Source: Vicia villosa (taxonomy: Eukaryota > Streptophyta > Magnoliopsida > Fabales > Fabaceae). From it: a DNA stretch of 64,000 nt. Of the stretch, positions 43,263 through 56,510 are shown piece after piece (position 1 is the stretch's first letter; every line of letters begins with the position of its first letter). The stretch is from positions 26,027,293 to 26,091,292 of the forward strand of contig NC_081185.1 in the NCBI RefSeq assembly GCF_029867415.1, in the 5' to 3' direction. A model generated the notes under the pieces. The model saw nothing but the letters and a program-made list of their open reading frames with translations, was not told the origin of the DNA and did no database searches. The translations under genes and the position numbers were made by a program.

Positions 43263-45090
43263 TGTAATACGGTGAACTGACTTTATCGAAATGTGCGGAT
43301 AGCAAGAGTCACCACCGACTTTTATTTTATCCAATTGGAAAGGCAAAAAGAACAGGAAAGACCTTTGAAAGATTTTGAGTTCGGGGGGTAAGTTATACAA
43401 AGGGAAGGTGTAAGGCACCCTTTGCATCCATGGTTATCCATGGGCTCTTAAATGCTTAGCTCACTTTGTTTGAATTGTTTGAAAAGTAGGGTGTGAATAG
43501 AAAAGATTTTGTTAAGGACTTTAGCTTGTAAATAAGCGTAGCCTTGTTTTGAAAGTATTTGAAAAGAGAGGTGTGAAAAGTAATTTGAATTTTTGTATTG
43601 ATTGTGAGCAAGCAATTAAGAACTACCGACCCTAAGTTCGTCTTTCTTGTTCTTTAAGTCTTTCGTTTGAAAGGGTCTATCCATACCATGAGAGGGCAGG
43701 AAGTCTTTCAATTGGATGTGCGGGTCATCGAAGATAATCGTTCGCCATAAGACTGTCCCTACCATAAAGAGGGCAGGTAGTCTAAGGGAAGGATATAATA
43801 GTCATTTAGGCAACAGTAAGGATATCTTAGCATTCGAAGGGACTATCACCATTTAATCGAGGGACGAGATCATATTTATCGTAGGCAACTCGAAGGGACT
43901 ATGATCTTTTATTGGAGGGACGTGGTGATTTTTGAATCGCAGGCGGCAAGCTAAGGTATCCCTACGCTCGAAGGGACTTGACTATTTGATCGAAATCGAA
44001 GGCAACAGGCAACAAGAAGGGTACCCTAAAGGTGCGTGTGTGTAGCAATCACGTGTTAGATTCGGATATTTAATCTTGAATTAGTGATCTACGTCCAGTT
44101 ATTAGTCTTGTCACTCCCTAATTTACTAACCACGTAGTTAATATAATAACAGAAAATAAATTGCGGAAATTAAATCCTACGCTATTACAGAGCTTCGGGA
44201 TTGGGGGGATACATAACCAAAAAATGGGGGAAATAAAATCCTAATTACTATTACATTACAAAAATTGCAACCTCTACACCTTCTAGAATTTAAATAACAG
44301 AGATTAAATAATGACATAAATAATTAAATAACAGCATAATTTAATAAAAGACGACATTTAAACAAACATGCGACATTCAAGAGTTTTGAGATGAGAAGAG
44401 AATCGTGAATTGAATTTTAAGTTTTTGAAAACAAATTTGTGGTGATAAACCTTAAATCTTACAAGTTAAAGGGAAAACCTAAGATTATGTTTATGATTAA
44501 TTTTAACAAGCCTAAAAATAAAATGTTAGCCTAATGGAGAAAACACCAACCTTACAGTTAATGGGCAATACCTACCTAATTAGGGTTAAGGGGAAAGGTT
44601 AATTATAAAACCTAAAATTAATTTATTATTACACCTCAAATTAAATAAAATTAATAACCTAAAATTAATTAAAATTATTAGCCTGAAATTAAATTATTAT
44701 CTAAAATAAAAAATCATAATAATTAATTAAATCTAAAATTAGTTATCTAATTGTTAAGACTAATCCTAATTTAAATTAAAAACTAAAAGAAATTCAACTA
44801 AAGAAAAACTAAGTTAAAAAAGAAAAAAAAAAGACAAAATAAGAAAAATAATAAATAAATAAATAAATAAATAAATAAAGGAAAAGAAAACCTGGCTGGG
44901 CGTTTGGATCGGGTGCTTCCAGTCTTTGAGGGTGTACGGTGGAAGAGCGCGTCTGGAGCGTTGGATCTTTGGAATGATGAGATCTGATGGTCAGCATTGA
45001 AGGTGTACCGTACGTTCTTACGGACCATGCGTGTTGGATCTTGTGGAGATAAGTATTTTGATAAAGTAAAAATAATATATGGCAGCTCCA

Positions 45091-45147
45091 GGAATCGAAC
45101 CAGAGTCCCTTTAGTGACATATCTTCACTCGCCAGCCAACTGAGCCA
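45091..45147 (-). other. tRNA-like module in left LTR of C
   Basis: On the minus strand, A box TGGCTCAGTTGGC (45135-45147) and consensus B box GGTTCGATTCC (45091-45101), about 33 bases apart, followed by a TTTTT run. It is in the sense orientation of the element. Confidence 0.55.
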
Positions 45148-45856
45148 AGTTCTTGATTTGTTAGTAAGATAATCATGATTTAATAAATATAATACACGCG
45201 CACTAATATTAATTTCAAATGAAAGTCAAAGTGGGCCCCCTGGTTGCGCCTGCAGCCAATGAAGTACGGAGAGAGAGACGCTCGTTTTTGACCAACGAAT
45301 CAGGTAAAGCCACATGACGGTCAAGAATTCAACGGTCACTATTCATCATCTCTTTCATCCATACCTGCGGATTCTTCCATGGACCTTGCTGCGAAATTTC
45401 TTGCGAGTTTTCATGGCTATTCCTACACATATTCAAACTAAAAAAAACACGTTACATGAAACGAGAAGATGTCCAGATTCACTAATCCAGACGTTGTGAG
45501 TTCAATGGTGATTGTGGTTTGGAGTATAACGGTCTGCATCTACAAAACCGAATCACAAAAACATTGTGCCCTAGCCATGGCATATTCCATTCCCTGCGTT
45601 AAAACTCACAAATAATGGTTCAAAACAGTCCTAAATATGATCATGAACATAAAGGTATGCATATAATAGATTCATGTTATGTGAACTAAGAGTTTGAAAT
45701 TTAAACTTTACTTTCACGATGGAGCAACTTGGAGGTGATGATTGGTCGCGTGCTATGCCTCAACAAGGGTTGGGAACGATTCCTCAGGTCTCCAAGAGTA
45801 TGATTCAGCGCTTATAATTGAATGAGAGAGGTTCTTTCACGAAAAAATCTTTGCCC

Positions 45857-45865
45857 TAGTTTATA
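45857..45865 (-). promoter_or_regulatory. Possible TATA box in left LTR of C
   Basis: TATAAACTA on the minus strand, about 1.25 kb from the LTR start, conserved in the other LTR. It is the best core-promoter match, but other AT-rich candidates exist (for example near 45937). Confidence 0.4.
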
Positions 45866-47108
45866 GTGAAATTTGGAACCCTTGCTCTTGGCTGCTCCCT
45901 TCCTAATTTTGTTCCCCTAATGACTGAGTATGTTGTGGAATATATAGGGAGTAACTTAGGGTTAGAAGTTTTGGAGGAAATCAAATAATTGATTGAAAAA
46001 GAATCCAAAGAAAATTTGATTGATTTTTTGCATGAAAACTTGCCAAATTGGTATAAAATATTTCCAATTTTTCCTTGAACGAAAATCACTTGATTTGCCT
46101 TGATTATTGATGATATATTGAATCAAATTTGGGACCAAATATAATCTTTGGCTATTTCTAGCATTTTATTCAATTTACATTGAATTTAAATGATTTAAAT
46201 TCAAAATAAAATAAATAATAAATACTAAAAATGATGGGAATGGTTATGGGTCGTGGATGGTCTTAAAATAAAGATTGGATGAAAAGAAAATAGGCCCATT
46301 TGGAAATATTTGGAATTTTGGACCTTTTCTCTTCATACACGCCCTTGAAAATAGGTGAACTTGTACACCTTGCCATTTCCTCATACTTCAACATTTTTCA
46401 AATTTCTTGAACTTTTTAGAAACCTTGAAGAGTCCTCTAACCAATGTTTTTGGTCTCATGTCAAAGTAATTTTCCATTCTCCTTGTATGCTCTTTTGGAA
46501 AAAATGACTTTTGGTAGACTTTTGAAAAGGACCTATAATGTTTTGATCCATATCTCCCACATGAAGCATTTTTAGACTTGGCATGTGAGAGAAAAACTTG
46601 TATAGAATTCAATTTCCTTCAAAATGAGCTTTGGATGGAAAATTTCTGATGTTCCATGTGAGAGTTATGGCTGGTCAAAGTTTAGTTGACTTTTCCTATA
46701 AAAACCCTAATTTAGAAACCTTTTGATTTGTTGATTTTCGATCTTCCCTTGATGAACCATGATCAATTTTTGATCAAATGGTGAATGACACTTCAATATG
46801 AGGATCTTGACAAAAAATTAGGAGTTTTGACTTTCCTTTGACCACAGTTGACTTTTAGGTTAACTTAGTCGACTGTTGACTTTTTGAGTGACCAATCCTT
46901 TGAATTGAGACTTGATACTTGTCCTGGAGATAATGTGAGATATATTGAGCCATATGAGATGCCTTGGAGCCATTGATTCACTGTTTTTCTTTGAATAAGC
47001 CAAACCCTAATTCTCTGATCTTTGCTTAGGAGAGTGTGTCTTGAAGCTTTGTGTTTTGATTTGAATTTGAATAGGAGAAAATGTGTGGGCAAATTTTGGG
47101 GTATGACA

Positions 47109-47120
47109 GCTGCCCCTGTT
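47109..47120 (-). promoter_or_regulatory. Polypurine tract of element C
   Basis: On the minus strand AACAGGGGCAGC lies directly before TGTCATACCCC of the 3' LTR, comparable to A's AGGGGCATC. Confidence 0.6.
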
Positions 47121-47379
47121 CAATTATCTTAAACCTGAAGATGTAGAGTGGTTTGTATGCCAGTCGGTATCTGAAGGTGGAAGATGATTGAACACTAGAA
47201 TACCCAGAAATTTGCCCTTGCTGAAGTAGGGACCTTTGTCGGAGATGGGCTTGAAGATGCCATCCAGTAAATCATGCATTAGATTATGTTTGGAGTGTTT
47301 GAGAATTGGTTACTTAAATGTTGATCGTGTCATTACTGTTCGTAGTAGATGAATTAGATCTTTGAGCGTTGACCGTTAC

Positions 47380-48285
47380 GGAACCGTCCGAGGTTGCCGC
47401 TTTTAGACTTTGAAAGTTGATTATTTAAGGAACCGTCTGAGGTATCGACTTAAATTTGAAGGTAGGTTGTTTAAGGAACCGTCTGAGGTATCGACTTTAA
47501 ATCTGAAGGTAGATCATTAAGGAACCGTCTGAGGTACCGACTTAGATTCGAAGGTAGATCATTAAGGAACCGTCCAAGGTATCGACTAAGATCCAAAGGT
47601 AGATCATTAAGGAACCGTCCAAGGTATCGACTTAGATCCAAAGGTAGATCATTAAGGAACCGTCCAAGGTATCGACTTAGATCCGAAGGTAGATCATTAA
47701 GGAACCGTCCAAGGTATCGACTTAGATCCGAAGGTAGATCATTAAGGAACCGTCCAAGGTATCGACTTAGATCCAAAGGTAGATCATTAAGGAACCGTCC
47801 AAGGTATCGACTTAGATCCAAAGGTAAATCATTAAGGAACCGTCCAAGGTATCGACTTAGATCCAAAGGTAAATCATTAAGGAACCGTCCAAGGTATCGA
47901 CTTAGATCCAAAGGTAGACCATTAAGGAACCGTCCAAGGTATCGACTTAGATCCGAAGGTAGATCATTAAGGAACCGTCCAAGGTATCGACTTAGATCCG
48001 AAGGTAGATCATTAAGGAACTGTCCAAGGTATCGACTTAGATCCAAAGGTAAATCATTAAGGAACCGTCCAAGGTATCGACTTAGATCCAAAGGTAGATC
48101 ATTAAGGAACCGTCCAAGGTATCGACTTAGATCCGAAGGTAGATCATTAAGGAACCGTCCAAGGTATCGACTTAGATCCAAAGGTAGATCATTAAGGAAC
48201 CGTCCAAGGTATCGACTTAGATCCGAAGGTAGATCATTAAGGAACCGTCCAAGGTATCGACTTAGATCTGAAAGGTTTTGAAGTT
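47380..48285 (-). repeat. 45-bp tandem repeat, 17 exact-length copies plus 3 diverged, in 3' UTR of C
   Basis: GGAACCGTCC starts every 45 bp from 47521 to 48241 (17 units). Three diverged units precede it (about 47380, 47429 and 47475). Other key words are AAGGTATCGACTTAGATCC and AAGGTAGATCATTAA. As 45 is a multiple of 3, the minus strand shows a 236-codon repetitive ORF (47471-48181) with a 15-residue period. It lacks a supporting context and is best read as non-coding 3' UTR repeats. Confidence 0.92.
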
Positions 48286-49800
48286 GTTTATTTGACTGCA
48301 GCAGTAACCTGAAAAAGGTAAAGTTAGTTTTTTTTTATGCCATGTCATGATGCATGGGTTATGTAATGAGTCCCACAAAATAAATGAGAAACTTTGTATG
48401 TTATGCATGAGTTCATTATGAGGTAATGTATGCGATGTATGAATATGTTTATGACATATGATATGTGAATATGAGTTGTCTTGATTGAGAAAATAAATCT
48501 CTATGTCTGTGTGACTTTATTGTCCGATCTTGTCTTGAGGATGCTCAGCTGGGGATTCATGGTTTCCGCTTGGGGATGATCAGTGACTTGATGTTCCCTG
48601 ATTGGGGATTAGAGATATTAATACACCATGTTGGAGAAGAGCAAAGTGTTGGAGAACCGGTAGTGTTGAAGATGTAAACTCTGTTGGGGAGTCAGGTCTT
48701 TGTCGGGACGAGTATGTTTGAAGACATCTTCTTGAGAATTGCTCTGTGGGGATATGATCTTGTGAACTCGGAGCTGTGGGACGACATGGATGACTTGAAC
48801 ATTGCCCCAAGTATTATAGTAACTACCATTCCTGGATTTGATTAGTACACACCGCTGAGTATTGACCAAGATGTCAAACTGGACTTGCATAGATTTGCCC
48901 CTGCTAGTAAGGACTTTTTGGAAAGATTCTCCTCGCGAGGACCTTGTGAGATGTGTACTCTGGGTGACATGCCCCTAGTACTTAGTGTGATGCGCCTGAC
49001 TGATCGGGCGGTAGCTTCGGCCCCACTTGGGTGCATGCCCCTGATTGTTAATGCTTCTGAGATATTTTGAAATTCGACCTGATTATCCCAAATTGATCGG
49101 GAAATAGTTGGAAACTCACTTGATATAGGCATTTGAGAGTTTCTTGGAATTTTGACTTGATTGCCCCAGATTGATCGGGAAGAACGTGCCATGCCCCTTG
49201 TATACGTAGGAGACATTGCTTCTTGGAGTAATCTGTGTTGGTCGGGATAACTTTGAGTCATTAGCCATACCCTGTGCAAATCCTTTTTGTTGCTGACATT
49301 TGAAATTATGTAGCAGAATATGTTTAATAATGTATTCATGAGATGCAATGCATACGTCTGTCTTGAGTTTTTGCAAAACATTAAAACAGGAGATGTACAA
49401 GCGTGATATTTGTAAAAACGTGGTGTTCTTAAAAAAATGAAATACCAACTCAGCATTTGTGGTAAACCTTAAGGAGTCGGGATACCTTTGTTGTGACAGT
49501 ATGCTTTCGAACTAACCATGCTTCAGTTAGGACTTTCAAGGGTTGTAACGTGGCTTGGTTCACGGTTTAAGAAACAAAGGATAATGGCTCAAAATTTATT
49601 AATACCCATCCCCATCTTCGTGATGTTCTTCGATCCTATGCTCAGTTAACTTTGCGTTTCATCTTTAGTAAAGCTTGAAGTGTTAACATTGATATTTGAT
49701 AGTGGTTGAAGCACCAGAAGTTTATTTGGACAGTCAATCATCCTTCTTTGTAATTCTTTTTGCTTTGGTCGAGGATTTGTAGTGACCTCTTTTTTTCTTT
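48286..49800 (-). other. 3' UTR of element C, unique part
   Basis: No recognised gene. Short ORFs (for example 48842-49456) have no identifiable motif. The phrase GATTG(C/A)CCCA(G/A)ATTGATCGGG recurs loosely near 48540-49170, suggesting decayed repeats. Confidence 0.5.
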
Positions 49801-49825
49801 GATTTTTGTTATCCCTAACTTTTGC

Positions 49826-49905
49826 CTGAACTGCTTATTTTTTTATTACAGTCAGCGGGATGCCTTGATTTTTGCCTAAGTCTTCTTTTTGATTTTTTGA
49901 CTTAG
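49826..49905 (-). ncRNA. Two stem-loops in element C resembling A's post-pol hairpins
   Basis: In sense (minus) order, CTAAGTC pairs with GACTTAG (49899-49905 and 49876-49882) and is followed by GGCAAAAAT. A second unit pairs CTGACTG with CAGTTCAG (49849-49855 and 49826-49833, one bulge) and is followed by GGCAAAAGTTAGGGAT, much as A's units 2 and 3 are followed by GGCAAAAGTTAGAGA and CGCAAAAATTAGGGA. The inner CCC-GAAA-GGG is not kept. Confidence 0.55.
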
Positions 49906-50539
49906 CAGGCTTTTCTTTGTATGTATGTTTTTCATCATTTTTTGAAAGATACTGACTGCCTTACTTAATGATTGATGAACCATCATTGGCTTTTGATTGA
50001 CATCTCCAACACTTCTTTGATGTGTGCGGATGAACGCTTGTGATTGAAACCTTTTTTGACAGGTGTACTGAATGATTCTCTCAAAATAGGATGCACAGCC
50101 AAAATAACTGAGAACTACCCTACCCCAGGTTATGATCAAGGGTTTTAATTAGTAACAGAAAGAAACTTCTACTTCTTAGGCTCAAAGGGGTTGACGAGGG
50201 ATTAACATCCTTATATCTCCACTGTTTAGGAATTGAAACAATGTCTGTACATCGTCAGCATAGTCCGCTCAAAAGCATACTGTATGAGGTTGCGGTATCG
50301 TTTTCGTCATCCTCCCTCAAAAGGTATACAGCTTTAGCAGGAGTCGAATATCACAAAACATATGCAAAGTAAATACACAATTTAAAATGAGTGATAGCGA
50401 AATAATTTAATCAAGACAAACATATGCAATGCACTAATGATGATTATTAAGACAGATAATGTCTATCATGAGTCAAATGTTTAAACAAACAGAAAAGAAA
50501 CTTGCTGATGAAAGTAGATCTAATGATCCAAAAGTTCAT
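49906..50539 (-). other. Element C spacer between gag remnant and stem-loops
   Basis: No pol motif was seen here. The minus-strand ORF at 49876-50139 is unrecognised. The region replaces the several kilobases that would hold protease-RT-integrase in an autonomous Tat element. Confidence 0.45.
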
Positions 50540-50706
50540 CCGTCTAGGCGTCAATTAGTCTTGTCATGACTAGGCATAGGAGCGGTGATCGCCACAGGAG
50601 TTTCAGGAAGGTTGAATTTGATCAGATCTCGATTCTTATTCGTCAATGTTCAGCAATTGTTATTGTCATGTCCAGGACTATTGAAATGGTATGCGCAGCT
50701 CGTATT
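50540..50706 (-). pseudogene. Element C gag C-terminal remnant with zinc knuckle
   Basis: The minus strand encodes [15 protein letters not shown], the same C-x2-H-x5-H-x4-C pattern as A's Gag (C494-C508), then a TGA at about 50650 where Trp would be expected. In-frame words after the stop (NLPETP, APMPS) resemble Tat gag. It is separated from the N-terminal remnant by the nested copia element D. Nonfunctional. Confidence 0.75.
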
Positions 50707-50775
50707 GAGTTTGTAAGTCAAGCTTCTCCAACATTGTGTTTTGATGAAGACAACTTTAATTCTCTCAAGACCATT

Positions 50776-51016
<241 letters not shown>

Positions 51017-51811
51017 AAGAAGAAGGAAAAAAGATGCATAAATTCATTTAATCAAACTTTCAAGGTATATGAAATTATTGCCATATATAATTTTAGTGCT
51101 CAAAATAAATTAATCATGCATATTAAAATTTAATAAATTTTTTTTTCAAAGTTTCCCTTTTTAAAAAAAAAATTATTATACGACATTTTTTTTTCTTCTC
51201 TTAAAAATAATAATTTTATTTTTTTTCAATGAATTGTCTTATGAGACAATAGAGTGTTTCATGTCTCTATTTGTGTATCTTTAAAAAATATGTTGAACCA
51301 ATATATTGCCTTTTTGAAACAATAGTTACTTTAAGATTTGAAAACAAATTTATGTTAAACTAATCTATAATTTTCTGGTGGGTCTGTTAGATAGAAAACA
51401 TTTTTTGTATTAAGTTCATAGATTGGCATGTGACTCTAATAGAATGGTTTAATGGTTTACTTTTTTTAAAAAAATATATTCGTTGTGAGTAAGTCAATTG
51501 ATTGGCTTCTTGATGCAGTTAATTGTTCGCCACTGTTTGAAAATATTTCGTGAAACAATGTTTTGTTTTGAATAAAATGTCTTTATTACGTTACGGTTTT
51601 CTTTCAAAAATAGATACCAACCATTGCCATGTTATACATAGAGTTTCCTCAGTCTATATATTTTATTTTCAAATTAATTTTTTTAGACACTTCTTTCAAT
51701 CAATAAAAAAATTCTCTGCATATTTTTACCAAATAGAAATTTTATCAAGTGATACTTTTGAGTCATATTTTTCATATAATATTCATAAAGTATCTTGAGC
51801 ACTTAAGAGAG

Positions 51812-52046
51812 GAGCAATTCTTGGATGGACACGAACCTAAATCCATATATTTAGGCACAACCAATAAGAAGAGAGAGAATTTAAATTTATTTAAAATTTA
51901 ATTTCGTTTTTAATTGCCAACATGGAGGGTGGTTGTGATAATTAGAGGAGAGAGATAATTTTAATTTTATTATTTAATTAATAAAAAAATGTGATTGGTT
52001 GTGTGTAAATCCAGGTGTTATAGCTGTGTCCATCTAAGTATTTTCC
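51812..52046. mobile_element. Mutator-like MITE in 5' LTR of D (about 235 bp)
   Basis: Present only in the 5' LTR and flanked by the 10-bp direct repeat CTTAAGAGAG (51802-51811 and 52047-52056); the 3' LTR has a single copy at the empty site (about 55947). The ends are imperfect inverted repeats sharing CTT(A/G)GATGGACAC (about 16 of 21 match). A 9-10-bp duplication with such ends suggests a Mutator-type non-autonomous element. The interior is AT-rich and non-coding. Confidence 0.8.
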
Positions 52047-52608
52047 CTTAAGAGAGTATATTGTTCTTGAGTTTCATATTTGAAAGAGAATAAGTCCTTC
52101 ATAGGATTTATATACTACAAATTTATTTATTCAAAAATTCTTGTTTGTATCACATCTTATTTTTCCAAGATTGTTGGAATTAAGATTGTGTGAAGTGTAT
52201 TCCTTGTTTTCAGGATTGTTGGAAACAAGAAGTTGAAAGTCAGAGGATTGTTCTCATTTCAACTTGATAAATCCAAGAGGATTGTTCTTGGTGGTTTGGG
52301 TGTTAGAAGATTGTAGGATAAGTCTTGGGATTAGGCTTGTACAAATATCTAACAATAGTGAAATCTCTTTCGTGTTGAAAGGGGACTGGAGTACTCTCGG
52401 ATTGTGAGGGGAACCAGTATACATCATTGTGTTCTTTACTTTTCCGCATTTTACCGCTTTCATCACTATTACCAAGAAAAGAAAAGAACCATTCAAAAAC
52501 CTTCAAACACTTAACAAAAAATTAGTAGAAGTATTCTCATAAAACCGATTAATTTTTGAAAACCTAATTCACCCCCCCCCCCCTTAGGCGCACTCTTAAA
52601 CTTACATT

Positions 52609-52620
52609 TGGTATCAGAGC
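52609..52620 (+). promoter_or_regulatory. Primer binding site of D (initiator tRNA-Met type)
   Basis: TGGTATCAGAGC lies two bases after the LTR. It is the classic copia PBS complementary to the 3' end of initiator tRNA-Met. Confidence 0.9.
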
Positions 52621-52653
52621 AGGTTATAGGTAACCTGTTCCTAAAGATCCAGA

Positions 52654-53961
52654 ATGGCTTCCGCAAATCAAAATCCAGTTTTTAGAGATGGTGGTAGTAA
52701 CAACAAGCCTCCATTATTTTGTGGTGAATACTTTGACTTTTGGAAAATCCGAATGAAGGCTCACTTAGAAGCACAAGGAGAAGAAGTATGGGAAGCTGTC
52801 CAAAATGGTCCCTTTGTTCCTACAACTGTTGTCGATGGTGTTGAATCAACAAAGCTTAAAGTTTCATGGAATGATGATGATAGAAAGAAGGTTCTTGCTG
52901 ACAAAAAGGCTATCAATCTTCTTCAAGGTGCTCTTAGTATGGATGAATTTTTCCGAGTATCGGCATGTACAACAGCAAAGGAAATATGGGATACTCTTGT
53001 AGAAACTCATGAAGGTACCACCGAAGTTAAAAGATCAAGATTGAATACCTTAAGTCAAGAATACGAACTGTTTAGAATGAAGCCCAGAGAAACTATTCTC
53101 GAATTGCAAAAACGATTCGTTCATTTAACAAATCACTTGAAGGCACTTGGTAAGACCCTCACTACCGAAGAACTAAATCTAAAGGTGCTTAGATCTTTCA
53201 CAAGAGAATGGCAACCGAAAGTAACAGCGATATCCGAGAAAAAGAATCTATCAAAGATGACTTCTGCAACCTTGTTCGGTAAACTTCAAGAATATGAAAC
53301 AGAACTCGGAAGACTTGAAACGCGTGAAATTCAAATAAAAGATTTAAAAGATATTGCCTTGAAGACAAGAGTCAAGCATCATGACAGCAATCAAGAGGAT
53401 GAATCCACTAGTGAAGAAGATAATGAGTTTATCAAAAAGTTTGAAAAATTTCTAAGAAAAGAAAGGAAAAAGGAGATCATTAAAGATGAAGCACCAACAA
53501 GGAAGATTAAATGCTTTGAATGTGGAGAAAGAGGACATGTCAAAAGTGAATGCCCTAAACTTGAAAAGAAGAACAAATACTTCAAGAAAAATAAGGATAA
53601 AAAATCAAAGAAAGCATATGTAGCATGGGATGACAATGAAATAAGTTCATCTTCAGATGAAGAACATGTGAATCTTGCATTGGTAGCAACACACCATTCT
53701 GATGATGAAGACAATGAGGTTAGTAATGAATTTTCCCTTTTTGATAATGATGTTCAAGGTGCTATAAATGAATTATTGAATGAATGCAAAATCTTGTATA
53801 AAACCGTATCAACTCAAAAGAAACAAATCAAAACTCTTGAAGAGAAAATGGATACCAAGCAGAAAGATTTTGATGTTGAAAAGAAACAATATGTTGATAA
53901 AATAGAACAAAAATATACATGTAATAATGTGAATCACTTTCTTTTCAAATTGTTCAATTAA
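52654..53961 (+). CDS. gag: Gag of Ty1/copia element D
   Basis: This 435-residue ORF encodes a copia nucleocapsid/capsid protein. The N-terminus has the usual FCGEYFDFWKIRMKAHLEA motif of copia Gag, followed by a UBN2-type helical region (about residues 60-230: WDTL, RFVHLTNHLKALG). A CCHC knuckle CFECGERGHVKSEC lies near residue 289. A long acidic/basic low-complexity region with probable coiled coil follows (to about 425). The start is 48 bases after the LTR, as usual. The ORF ends in NHFLFKLFN by a stop; homologous coding continues in another frame at about 54000, so the natural polyprotein is broken here. Confidence 0.9.
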   Translation: MASANQNPVFRDGGSNNKPPLFCGEYFDFWKIRMKAHLEAQGEEVWEAVQNGPFVPTTVVDGVESTKLKVSWNDDDRKKVLADKKAINLLQGALSMDEFFRVSACTTAKEIWDTLVETHEGTTEVKRSRLNTLSQEYELFRMKPRETILELQKRFVHLTNHLKALGKTLTTEELNLKVLRSFTREWQPKVTAISEKKNLSKMTSATLFGKLQEYETELGRLETREIQIKDLKDIALKTRVKHHDSNQEDESTSEEDNEFIKKFEKFLRKERKKEIIKDEAPTRKIKCFECGERGHVKSECPKLEKKNKYFKKNKDKKSKKAYVAWDDNEISSSSDEEHVNLALVATHHSDDEDNEVSNEFSLFDNDVQGAINELLNECKILYKTVSTQKKQIKTLEEKMDTKQKDFDVEKKQYVDKIEQKYTCNNVNHFLFKLFN

Positions 53962-54359
53962 AGAGAGTACTTGAAAGGTATGAAAAAGGACAAATTGGGT
54001 TGGAAGGTGTCCTTAGGCAACAAAGATTCCCTAATGATAAAAGTGGTCTTGGATATGCAAAGTCTAACAAACCAAGTACTAGTAAAACTATTTTTGTGAA
54101 GGCAAGTGAACAATTCAACAAATTGGATAAAGCACAAAAGGTTCATCATCATCCTAAAAGGTTTCCTAAAAAGAAACCATATGTTCCTAGATATAAAAGT
54201 AATTTTGTTCCTACTTGTTTTTATTGTGGTATTGTTAGTCATACACCTAATGCTTGCTATGTAAGAAATTTCAGTGTGGCAAGTGGTCATTATGTGTGGC
54301 TTAAGAAAGGAACTAACTATGATGGACCCAAAGCACATTGGGTACCAAATCAAACTTAA
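53962..54359 (+). pseudogene. Frameshifted gag-pol junction remnant of D
   Basis: The frame starting at 54000 encodes a second knuckle-like CFYCGIVSHTPNAC and ends with the WVPNQT-type motif that precedes protease/integrase in copia polyproteins. It is two bases out of frame with gag and stops at 54357-54359. It gives evidence of decay, not a separate gene. Confidence 0.75.
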
Positions 54360-54956
54360 TTTGTTTTGTAGGTTTGCTTGAGGACCACTTAAAATCTATG
54401 GTGTTTTTTACAAGTGGTGGTTCTAAGCATTTGATGGGAGACATAAACTAACTTTCAAATCTAGTTCTAAAGTCCAAGGGTGATTTCACATATGGGAAAT
54501 ACCTTAAAGGAATAATTCTTGGCATTGGCAAAGTTGAAGTACTAACTTTCACATCCATTTGAAGATGTACTTGATGTTGAAAGACTAAAGAAAAATCTTC
54601 TATGCAAAAGCCAACTTTGTGACAAAGGCTTCAAAATAATATTCACCAAAGATGAATGTTTTGTCACTCACGAGGTAAAACTCATAGGTATAAATTGTTT
54701 TTATTTTCATAAATTTCTCTACATTTTTAAAAGTCTTTTCCCATCCTTTTTGCTAATGACAAAGGGGGAGAAGATATATGTGTATGTGTATGCTTGTCTC
54801 TAACTTTTACAGCCATAAAGAAGTCAAATTCTATATGAATCAAGAGAGATCTTTGATCAAAGGGGAGTTATCAAAGTTAGGGGGAGCTTTCACATAATAA
54901 CTTCTCATTTATTCTAAGAGATTCAAGCATTTCAAATTTCAATGGTTGTCATCATC
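54360..54956 (+). other. Degenerate internal region of D, pol deleted
   Basis: Fragments such as CTTGATGTTGAAAGACTAAAG and CTTTGTGACAAAGGC recall the pre-integrase region, but there is no open frame. Protease, integrase, RT and RNase H are gone. The tail GACAAAGGGGGAGAAG is typical of plant copia 3' ends. Confidence 0.6.
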
Positions 54957-54969
54957 AAAAAGGGGGAGA
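54957..54969 (+). promoter_or_regulatory. Polypurine tract of D
   Basis: AAAAAGGGGGAGA lies just before the 3' LTR TGTAAGTC at 54971. Confidence 0.8.
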
Positions 54970-54970
54970 T

Positions 54971-56505
<1,535 letters not shown>

Positions 56506-56510
56506 GAGTT

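Larger units (their letters stand above)
43263..47108 (-). repeat. 3' LTR of element C (inverted)
   Basis: The sense strand begins TGTCATACCCC at 47108. It contains a TATA box (45857), a tRNA-like module (45091-45147), several CGAAGGGACT repeats (about 43835-43980) and a (TAAA)n run (about 44848-44880). Relative to the other LTR it lacks about 20 bases near 44228. No coding region. Confidence 0.92.

Noticed and set aside
47471..48181. 236-codon minus-strand ORF with a 15-residue repeat
   Set aside because: It is the translation of an exact 45-bp tandem repeat in the 3' UTR of element C. It has no upstream gene context and ends with the repeats.
48842..49456. 204-codon minus ORF in C
   Set aside because: No recognisable motif, lies in the 3' UTR of a non-autonomous element, and composition is typical of chance ORFs.
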